Under the pieces are notes generated by a model. The model saw nothing but the letters and a program-made list of their open reading frames with translations, did not search any database and was not told the origin of the DNA. Made by a program: the position numbers and the translations under genes. Shown one piece after another: positions 54,494-63,000 of a DNA stretch of 64,000 nt; the stretch's first letter is position 1; each line of letters starts with the position of its first letter. The stretch covers positions 2,542,001 to 2,606,000 of the forward strand of contig NZ_CP101134.1 in assembly GCF_024296865.1 (NCBI RefSeq). Reading direction: 5' to 3'. The stretch is from Sphingobacterium sp. LZ7M1. GTDB taxonomy: Bacteria > Bacteroidota > Bacteroidia > Sphingobacteriales > Sphingobacteriaceae.

Positions 54494-55822
54494 TTATATA
54501 AATAAAGATAAGATCATTACACCGATCAGACCAACCGTGGAGACAATAGCCTCCATCATGGACCATGATCGAAAAGTATCTTTTACCGATATTCCTAAAT
54601 ATTCTTTAAACATCCAAAATCCGGAGTCATTTACATGTGAAAACATGAGACTTCCCGCACCGATCGAAAGGACCATCAGGTTTGGATTGATATCAGTAGC
54701 CTGCAACAAAGGCAATAGCACACTTGCCGCAGTGAGTGCTGCAACTGTTGCCGAGCCTATGCATCCACGGATTATGGCCGTAATGATCCATGCTAAGATT
54801 AACGGATGGATAGGTAAGCCTTGCAGGGCCTCAGCCAATTTTAAGCTGACACCACTGGCCTCCATTACCTCTTTGAACACCCCAGAACCAGCAATTATCA
54901 AGAGGATCATCGCAATGTCCTTGACCGCATCTGCATACACCGACATTACGTCTTTGATGGGTCTGCCCTGAAAGATCCCTAAAGAAAACATAGCGTAGAT
55001 AACTGCAATGAGCATAACGATATTTGCCGAGCCTAAAAATGCAATGATTTCATGCAAAAAGGTAGATTCTTTTGGTACTACATATGGTAAAACGGTAAAG
55101 AGAACAATCATGACCACCGGCAATAAAGCGGTAAAGAAGCTATTGAAAGCCCCAGGTTTAGGATAGTCCTCGTCCTCTGGTTTTGGATCTACCGGTTGAA
55201 AGATTTCAGATTTACCAGCCTTGATATTCTTGAGGGTTTTGCTGAACAAAGGACCGCCAATAATTATGGCAGGTATAGCAATGAGCAATCCATAGATCAA
55301 TGTCAATCCCATATTGGCATTGAACAGGACCACCAAGGCTACTGGAGAGGGATGCGGAGGAATAAATCCATGGGTTACCGACAAAGCTGCCAACATCGGC
55401 AGACCGATGTAGACCAATGGTAATTTGTATTTATAGACTATTGAAAAAATTAGGGGAACCAAAAGCACAAAGCCTACGCCATAGAACAAAGGAATACCGA
55501 CAATAAAACCTGTAAAGGCCATTCCCCATTGCAGATGCTTGACCCCAAACAGGCGAACCATAACGGTTGCAATATTTTCTGCTGCGCCACTATGGGCTAT
55601 CAACTTTCCGAGCATGGCACCTAATACAATGATCAGGGTAAGCCCGCCCATGATAGATCCTATCCCCTTTTCAACTGTTCCCGGAATCTTTGCCAATGGA
55701 ATTCCCAGGACGATAGCGGCTAAGATCGAAACGATCAGGAAGGCCAAAAAAGTGTTGATTTTAAAATAGGTAATGAAAATGATTAGCAACAATAGGCTAA
55801 GAAGTACGATTGTAAATACCAT
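54494..55822 (-). CDS. GntP/DsdX-family proton symporter
   Basis: 442 residues, about 12 membrane helices. Family signatures are GIGSIMGGLTLIIVLGAMLG, PLFYGVGFVLLVPLIFSI, HGFIPPHPSPVALVVLFNAN, GVFKEVMEASGV and RGCIGSATVAALTAASVLLP. The family includes gluconate permeases and the D-serine permease DsdX; the downstream RidA, D-amino-acid PLP enzyme and dipeptidase favour a D-amino-acid or related substrate. First gene of the operon. Confidence 0.92.
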   Translation of the reverse strand: MVFTIVLLSLLLLIIFITYFKINTFLAFLIVSILAAIVLGIPLAKIPGTVEKGIGSIMGGLTLIIVLGAMLGKLIAHSGAAENIATVMVRLFGVKHLQWGMAFTGFIVGIPLFYGVGFVLLVPLIFSIVYKYKLPLVYIGLPMLAALSVTHGFIPPHPSPVALVVLFNANMGLTLIYGLLIAIPAIIIGGPLFSKTLKNIKAGKSEIFQPVDPKPEDEDYPKPGAFNSFFTALLPVVMIVLFTVLPYVVPKESTFLHEIIAFLGSANIVMLIAVIYAMFSLGIFQGRPIKDVMSVYADAVKDIAMILLIIAGSGVFKEVMEASGVSLKLAEALQGLPIHPLILAWIITAIIRGCIGSATVAALTAASVLLPLLQATDINPNLMVLSIGAGSLMFSHVNDSGFWMFKEYLGISVKDTFRSWSMMEAIVSTVGLIGVMILSLFI

Positions 55823-55985
55823 TTAGTTTATATTGAAGGTTAGGAAGCTTTCATAGCGAAAGCCTAAGGTAATTGCTATCCCTAAAATAGTAATACCTAG
55901 GCGAATAAGAGAGGGATTTTAAAAATAAATATTTCAGGGTTCTAAGGGGCATGAAGTTAATATTGCCCCATATTCAGAGTAGCTG

Positions 55986-57374
55986 TTAATGGAAAGGTTT
56001 GCCTTCTTTCAATAATTCTTTACGGATTCCGTCCAATACATCGGAGAGATATATGGATTTTTGATCTTTGTCGGGAGTAGATTTTTCAATGGCTTTGATA
56101 CAGGAATAGTGTACCGCATTGACGATAGAGCCTCCCGATACAACATAGTTTTTCACGAGTTCCGGAATATCTACCTTTTCGTTCTTGTCATTAAAGAACA
56201 AGGCCTCTTCTGGAAAACTCAACTTCCATATTTTGGCGCGGTCTGCCGCTTCGGGAACAGTGAATTTCAAAATGGCATTGAACCTGCGCATAAAGGCATC
56301 ATCAATATTATTTTTCATATTGGTAGCAAGGATTACCATGCCATTATACTCCTCAATACGTTGTAGCAGGTAAGAAACCTCTTGATTGGCATATTTATCA
56401 TGGGCATCCCGAACATTGGTCCTTTTTCCAAATAAGGAATCCGCCTCATCAAAAAACAGGATCCAACCTTTGTCCTCGGCCTTTGCAAATATCTGTTCCA
56501 GATTTTTTTCGGTCTCCCCAATATATTTCGACATGACCATCGAGAGATCGATTTTGTACACATCCTTCCCGACTTCTTTGCCCAATAACCCAACGGTAAG
56601 CGTTTTACCGGTCCCTGAAGGACCGTATAGCAGGGCTTTATAACCATTGTTTATCCTACCCCCCATTCCCCATTCGTTGATCAGGATGCTGTTATATTTT
56701 AACCAGCTCTTCAATTCCTGGATCTGCTCTTGGAGCTCATCATTGATGACTAAATCTTTCCATTCCAATTTAGTACGGATTAATTTAGCTGGAAAATTAA
56801 CACTGAACTTAGGCTGGGTAGACTCGCCATAGATAAATGCATCGAGGTATTCTTTGGAAATCAAGATCTTTCCACTCATCTCAGGCTCTCCTGCCGGAAC
56901 ATCATCTAACCATAGGATTTTTTTACTGTCAAAAATATGGTCAGCCCAAAACAGCTTATGGATTGCGGTCTTTTTATCAAAATCATCATCGCCTAAAAGA
57001 AAGACAGCAGTTTCACCCGTTGGGATAAATCCTCTAAAATCCTTTCCCCTTACCCCACCTATTTTTTGAAAATCTCCCGAGCGCTGCAGTTTAAAGTTTA
57101 TGGCATTATCAAAGAGGTCGGCTTGCATATGAGGAGCCATCCCAATCAGTAATAGACAAGCTTCTTGTTCATTGAGTTGATGATGCTTGATAAATTCTTG
57201 CAGCTTTTTGGACCAGGTCCTATAAAGAGGTTTAGGCTTTTCAAATTCAGTTTCACCGGGAAACCAATTGCTCAAACGGTACAAGATCAACTGCTCCAGG
57301 AATTTGAGTTCTGCCGGGGCGTTGATATCAAGAAAGCTAATGCTTAGATCTGTATTTGCCTTTTTACTTTTCAT
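55986..57374 (-). CDS. AAA+ ATPase of an extracellular contractile injection system
   Basis: 462 residues. An N-terminal helical domain (1-200, LEQLILYRLSNWFPGETEFE) precedes a classic AAA+ module: Walker A GPSGTGKT (251-258), Walker B ILFFDEAD (305-312), sensor 1 Asn352 (LATNMKNN) and Arg finger Arg363/364 (DAFMRRFNAI). It corresponds to Afp15/Pvc15-type ATPases, which act in assembly of eCIS particles. Its ATG lies inside the end of the preceding haloperoxidase-like gene (11-nt overlap), so it is translationally coupled. The usual tube-terminator (Afp16-like) gene does not follow; GntP comes next after 163 nt. Confidence 0.92.
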   Translation of the reverse strand: MKSKKANTDLSISFLDINAPAELKFLEQLILYRLSNWFPGETEFEKPKPLYRTWSKKLQEFIKHHQLNEQEACLLLIGMAPHMQADLFDNAINFKLQRSGDFQKIGGVRGKDFRGFIPTGETAVFLLGDDDFDKKTAIHKLFWADHIFDSKKILWLDDVPAGEPEMSGKILISKEYLDAFIYGESTQPKFSVNFPAKLIRTKLEWKDLVINDELQEQIQELKSWLKYNSILINEWGMGGRINNGYKALLYGPSGTGKTLTVGLLGKEVGKDVYKIDLSMVMSKYIGETEKNLEQIFAKAEDKGWILFFDEADSLFGKRTNVRDAHDKYANQEVSYLLQRIEEYNGMVILATNMKNNIDDAFMRRFNAILKFTVPEAADRAKIWKLSFPEEALFFNDKNEKVDIPELVKNYVVSGGSIVNAVHYSCIKAIEKSTPDKDQKSIYLSDVLDGIRKELLKEGKPFH

Positions 57375-58719
57375 TGAAATAGACTTTTGCTTTTTCCCAA
57401 ACAGTCATGGCTACTTTCAAACCAAGCTTATGCCCCTCAGCAGTAGCCTTGGGAAAATGAATTCCCCCATAGATACAGGCAAGTCCCGCTTGCTCAGCAG
57501 CGAAAGAATAGGTCGGCCATTCCAGCACGATATCCATACATGGAGTTACCGCAGGTTCAATTTTTGAAGAACCCATTTTTAAGGTTGTCCTGCCTCCAAA
57601 GGCATCATTCCCTGTAAAGTTCTTCAGGATAACCGCAGCTGCGCGGCTAAAGCAACTGTGAGCAGAAATATATTCTGGGGTCGCTGGCGTTTTCAGATAA
57701 GGATTCCATTGATCCCCCTTAATCGTCTCTGTTCCTTTACAACTGCCTCCCCAAGCATGTACATGCAGGCCATTGAATAAGTTCCTGATCGCCGTAATAG
57801 GTCTGACAGATTGATATTGATGTTTGCATTCCCAACTAGCAATTGATGCATCCAACAACGCATTGCTGAGCACAAAGAAAAGCTTGATGCATTGGGAGTT
57901 CCTGTAGAATTCCTTTTGGGCAACGAACTGCGCTATCTCACACCAATGCCCAGGAGTCGTAAAGGTACCTCTGGCGTCTTCCCAGTAAGTAGCAATGACT
58001 TTCTGTTCATCCGTCAATGCAGCATTGATATCCAAGATTTCCCGGGCTTGTTGCTTGAACTCAGGTTGTTCCTTCGTAAAAGGTGCGTCAGGTCTAAATT
58101 GCCAGTTAAATGGAAGGGCAAAGGATTGTACCAAGCCCCAATGTGGAACATGGAATCGTTGGAAGCTGATTTTGGCTCCTTCCTTAATTTTTTGAAGGGG
58201 TTGCCAATAACTGAGATTATTCAGGTGTTCGGGAGGATTGATAGGTTTATAACCTGTATAGTCAGAAAATCTTGGCATATGCAGGCTTCCATAAGGATTG
58301 CTTCCATCCCCATATCGCTGTTCAATGGTTAATTTTGCCATAAGGTTGCCAATCCCTTCCGGCTTGGAAATGTCCAGGGTTTTATGGTCAGGATCGTAAT
58401 CCAACTGGCACATAAAATCACGGAAAATATCCTTTTCTTCAGCTGGCAATTTTAACCAGAATAGGTTCACCAGAATCCGGTAAGCAGCATAACTGAAGGA
58501 CTTACGGATATTATCCTTGGCACAATTTGATTTTGGGATTTTTATATATTTAGCTGTACTTGTGCTATAGGCACAGTTATCATATACAGACCATGCATCG
58601 TACATTGCTGTATGCATCATTGCCAATGCTCTTGCAGCCAATGGAGCAGAGGTTTTGGTCAACTTGATGGCCTCCAGCATAAGTTGATTCCATTTTAACA
58701 CTAGCGGTTTTTCTGACAT
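57364..58719 (-). CDS. Vanadium-haloperoxidase / PAP2-fold protein inside the eCIS operon
   Basis: 451 residues, no signal peptide. The C-terminal half has the PAP2/haloperoxidase core: Lys299-x6-Arg306-Pro307 (KHQYQSVRP), Ser352-Ala-His354 (EYISAHSCFSRA, for the usual PSGH) and His421 in CIYGGIHFPKATAEGHKLG. The arginine expected six residues before His421 (SRxxxGxH in active enzymes) is Cys415. The N-terminal helices (WNQLMLEAIKLTKTSAPLAA, ARALAMMHTAMYDAWSVYD) are typical of the bacterial VHPO-like group. 50 nt after the tape-measure gene and overlapping the ATPase gene, so an operon member. Could be a cargo enzyme, an accessory factor or an inactive relative. Confidence 0.85.
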   Translation of the reverse strand: MSEKPLVLKWNQLMLEAIKLTKTSAPLAARALAMMHTAMYDAWSVYDNCAYSTSTAKYIKIPKSNCAKDNIRKSFSYAAYRILVNLFWLKLPAEEKDIFRDFMCQLDYDPDHKTLDISKPEGIGNLMAKLTIEQRYGDGSNPYGSLHMPRFSDYTGYKPINPPEHLNNLSYWQPLQKIKEGAKISFQRFHVPHWGLVQSFALPFNWQFRPDAPFTKEQPEFKQQAREILDINAALTDEQKVIATYWEDARGTFTTPGHWCEIAQFVAQKEFYRNSQCIKLFFVLSNALLDASIASWECKHQYQSVRPITAIRNLFNGLHVHAWGGSCKGTETIKGDQWNPYLKTPATPEYISAHSCFSRAAAVILKNFTGNDAFGGRTTLKMGSSKIEPAVTPCMDIVLEWPTYSFAAEQAGLACIYGGIHFPKATAEGHKLGLKVAMTVWEKAKVYFNEK

Positions 58720-58769
58720 GATATTATACTATAAATTCATTCAATAATTCGTTCATAAGCCTCTAAAAT

Positions 58770-60092
58770 TCACCTCCATTCTACATGGATAAGCTGTTTT
58801 AGCCATGGGAACTTGATCATATTCAAATTCCACGGCAGATAATCCAGCAACATATCGATAGGACCTTTTTCCACTTGTATCGTAATCTTTTCCATTCCCA
58901 GCTCTATTTTGCCTTTTCTCTGTAAAAAGCCTTCCCTTAACCCATCAACAGAAGTCTTTTTCAATATCTCCCAATTGGGGATACAGGCTTCCATCATAGC
59001 AATGACTTCCTCCTTTTCATCCTTGCTCATTTCTATTGATGTCGGGATTGCGGCTTTTATCGGATATGAGCATAGCAGTTTTGGAACTGTCAATTCATAT
59101 TCCTTAGGCTGTTGCTTTCCAGTTGCTGCAAAATGTAATAGGTAGATAGCTTTTTCCTTAGCATCCAGAGAGATGAAATCTTTGTCTTTGACCAATCCCA
59201 ACTGTTTGAATAATGAGTTTAAAAAGGGATGTAATAAAACCAACCCTACATGGTCCTGAAAAATAGCTTCTTTAATCTCGGTTATATCTTTAAATTCTTC
59301 AAAACTTCGTACCTGATCAATCACCGGATTGGCAAAGGAATTGTAATCCACTTTAATTTGCTCTATGCGATTTTTGAATTCAGCTGAGTCTGATTTAAAG
59401 AACTCTTTTGAAACGACCTGAAGCAAATCCAGCCAGAACTTCTCTCGCCAAACTATTTTGTTTCCAGCATTAATTTCCTTGTATTTGGATACAAAAGCGA
59501 AAAAATCCTTTACTATTTTATCCAATGATTTTTCCTGTTTTGGAGCTATTACTTTAATCAATGTATTCAAAAAGCTATCTGAATGTTGCCTCACTAATCG
59601 AATTCGGAAATTGGGACTACGTTCTACCTCCAGTATGAAATGATTCAAGGTTTCCATCTTACTAGAAAGGGATTCTAGGACATGTTCTTGCCAAGCATCT
59701 ATCGGAAATTCAACATTCCAATCTAAATAGCCCTGTCGCAAATAAGAAATCCATTTATGAAAGTCCGAGAGAGTGGTATGCTGAATATTCACTCGATGGT
59801 TTAATGCTCTTTCTTTTAGTATCTGTTCTTCTAATTGCTGTTTTATGTTTTCTACTAATCTCCCATTGGATTTAATATGATCTAAATCCATTAGCTTAAT
59901 AATACCCAGATCAATGGTCAAGGAATCTATTGATAACACTTCATCATCGTTGGATAAACCCGACAGGATTTCATCCATCAAAGGCACAAAAAACTCCCAA
60001 TATTGATCACTTAGTTTTTGCTGAATGCTAAAACTAGCTTCTCCTTGTGATAATAGGAGCTCAATACGCTGTTTTCTGATGATATGCAGCAT
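58770..60092 (-). CDS. Contractile injection system tape-measure-type protein
   Basis: 440 residues. It starts MLHIIRKQRIELLLSQGEAS, then the N-terminal LSDQYWEFFVPLMDEILSGL and SIDSLTIDLG typical of the CIS tape-measure family (Afp14-like). The conserved C-terminal domain reads HVGLVLLHPFLNSLFKQLGL, LDAKEKAIYLLHFAATGKQQ, LTVPKLLCSYPIKAAIP, LKKTSVDGLREGFLQRKGKI and DMLLDYLPWNLNMIKFPWLK, ending LIHVEWR. No signal. Follows the giant baseplate-region gene after 4 nt. Expected role: length control or tube assembly. It is rather short for a tape measure, implying a short or differently set trunk; this is inference. Confidence 0.9.
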   Translation of the reverse strand: MLHIIRKQRIELLLSQGEASFSIQQKLSDQYWEFFVPLMDEILSGLSNDDEVLSIDSLTIDLGIIKLMDLDHIKSNGRLVENIKQQLEEQILKERALNHRVNIQHTTLSDFHKWISYLRQGYLDWNVEFPIDAWQEHVLESLSSKMETLNHFILEVERSPNFRIRLVRQHSDSFLNTLIKVIAPKQEKSLDKIVKDFFAFVSKYKEINAGNKIVWREKFWLDLLQVVSKEFFKSDSAEFKNRIEQIKVDYNSFANPVIDQVRSFEEFKDITEIKEAIFQDHVGLVLLHPFLNSLFKQLGLVKDKDFISLDAKEKAIYLLHFAATGKQQPKEYELTVPKLLCSYPIKAAIPTSIEMSKDEKEEVIAMMEACIPNWEILKKTSVDGLREGFLQRKGKIELGMEKITIQVEKGPIDMLLDYLPWNLNMIKFPWLKQLIHVEWR

Positions 60093-60096
60093 GATT

Positions 60097-63000
60097 TCAC
60101 TTCTTATTTCCTAATAGCAGATTCTTGATTTCAAGTACATTGATTGCGGGTTGATATTTCTTTAATTCCGTTCCATCCCAATGATTATAGATCGCAGCTA
60201 CATCAATTTTCGCTTTCCGCAACCTTTCAAAAGCGGCATTGAGTAGGGAAAGATCGGTTTTGTTCTTTTTCTTATGGTTGACCTGATCCAAGGCATAACA
60301 GACTACGGATTCCAAGACACGGTGCATCTGAGGTTTATTCAGGACCACGTAGTTCTTTGCCGTAGTTTTTTTGTTTTCAATGATTTGCGTAACTATAGCT
60401 TCCAGTTGGTTTATGGCCAGATTAGGATCGCTCAAATAATTTTGGACACTTTGAACAACCAGGTTTTTCTGGAGTTTCTCAGCAACTTGTTCTACTGCTG
60501 ATCGATAGTGCATCATGCGTCTTTCTTTCAGTAGATTCAATTCTTTAGTATTACCTCGCTTTACCGTATTTAATACAGGAGCAATAGTTTTTTCTTCTTC
60601 CTTATTCTCTTTCTGGACCTTGCGGATGTAATCATAATTGGGTTGATTGTTTTGATCGCAACTGATGAATTGGTATTCACCAGGATAGGAAACCCGCCAG
60701 CAAAATGAAGCATTTACCTGGTCTAGGAAACTTTGTTGCATGCTGTAACTGTTTTCTTGGTTAACTTCACGATACAGGCAAGGATTATAGGTTTCAACCT
60801 GACTATTACATGGTTTACAAGTTTCGCAATCCACTAAATCTTCATAATTACGATGGAATAGGAAATTCAAGAAATCATCGCTGGAGAAATTTTCTATACA
60901 GGTTTTTTTCTTGGCAAGCCATTTCCTCCAGTTTTTGTATTTTGATTCAAAACAGCAATAATCATGAGGCGCTAGCCACAATATCCTCAACATTACATGG
61001 GCTGGTGCCAAACGGTATAAGATATCCTCCATTAGCATTCTTCCCGTTTTAGAGCGGAACCTTTTCGGCCATGCAGGTAGAGCTACGGTTGCAATAAAGG
61101 AATAGGGATCTATCGCTGGGACAAAGCAAATATCCGATTGATCGGAACATGGATCTTCTTGGTCAGCTTTCCAAGTGAAGCCACAATAGGAATAGGTTTC
61201 ATTACAATATAGGCTTTGTCGAATTTCACAGTCTTCTTCACATCGAGGTCTGAGCAATATATGTTCGACAAACTGTAAACCTTCGGCATTAATGAGTTCT
61301 TTTGCCCGATCGACAGCCATGCACATCTCTTGCGAAGTTTCATAGCACTGAGGATTAAAGGCAATCTGCCTTCCATTAATAGAAAACTGTTCCCTATATT
61401 CCGGAAGGTTGAAATCCATTGCAATTCCAAATGAATTGCTGCTGCAATCCAGGATGGATTGATAATTTTCGAAATTGCTGAGCATATAGCTGGTCAAGCT
61501 GTACAACCGCATGGCCATATAGCAATTATCAATTGGGCAGGAAGTTTTCCAAGCCACATAACAGGTAGGCTCCTCCTCCACTGGATCTGAACAGCCACAG
61601 TTTACAGTATTCTCCTCTTTACATGAATTAAAGCCAGGCAGTTTTATTTCTATCTGATATTGATAGCCTTCATTATTTTGATTTTTGCTTCGGGTAATAG
61701 GAAAAAAGCAGAGAAAAAGTTCCAATTGCTCTTTAAATGATTCGACAGTCCAACCTTGGTTATAAGATTGGAGTATTACCTGTCCGTTTTTGTCCTTTAT
61801 AAAAACAAATTCCTTTTCAACGACATATTCAATTCCTAATGCCTGTAATTCCTCCAGATAATCAAAAAGAAGGTCACAATATTCTTGGTTGTCATTTGCT
61901 CCAAACCTTTTGGTTGCAAAAGGTTTTCCGCCTTCATCGTGAAAAATCAAAGCATTATCTTCATTAGAAATAGAATAGGCATTTCTTTCATGAAAGCGTT
62001 TGAATTGATCATATAGATCAAGGACAACCTGATTTCTCTTTTTGGCCGTATCGTATGTGCATGGGTGGATCAAGAAGTCTGCACCGCAATTAATATAGAA
62101 TGAAAAGCAGCAATCTTCCTTCCGCTGATATTTTCGGAAACCGATGTTGGATTGAACGGCACAGATCAGGTTCTCGACACCTGCCAGTCCCCATGCCTCT
62201 TCCTCAGTGAAAAAGCGTTGGGTACTTTCCGCCAATACTTCGCGGATATAGATCCGAAAATCACCTTTTCCATCATCATTAAAATCACAGTCAACATATA
62301 AATTGCCTGCATACTTTAAGAGCATCAAGAAAAAGAGAAAATCCTGCATAGCTGCCTCCGCAGTGGGATAATCTTTGACACTATGCCAACCTTGGGGATT
62401 CTTTGCAGAATGAAAAGTCTCAAAATAGTACAGTTCATCATTCCTTTTTATTGGATAGGCCCGCACTAATTGCATCAGCATTTGTGGAATGCTGCCTTCT
62501 CCAAATGTATTAATCTCTTCTTGAGTTACCAAAGGAATATAGACCAGGGCGGCTGTATTAGTATTCCTTTTCTCTTCGAAACTGATGAGAGTTCCGTAAT
62601 TCTGCTCTACTGCCGCTAGTTCCAAAATATGGAAATAGTTATTTTCAAAAGCTTCAAGCGCCTGTTCCTTGGTAGAAAAGGTATCAAAGCTTTCGAATAG
62701 CACCAACTCTTCATTGATATGTCCGGCAGACTTGTATAGGATATTATGAGCCCGAACCTGATAGGTATATGCCTTGGTTTTTTGCTTATTTGCTCCTGAC
62801 ACTTCTCTTACCACCGCAGACCCTAGACATAACTGTAGATAGTTTAGTTTTCTCTTAAACAACCTGGACAATTTCATTTTGGATAAAACCGCTTCTTCCT
62901 TAGATAGAAATTGTTGCTGATAATAGGCCAAGACATGATCTTTATCCACCAGCCGGTAAATATATCGGGCAGAATTTTCTGTAGACTCTTTCCTTATGGA

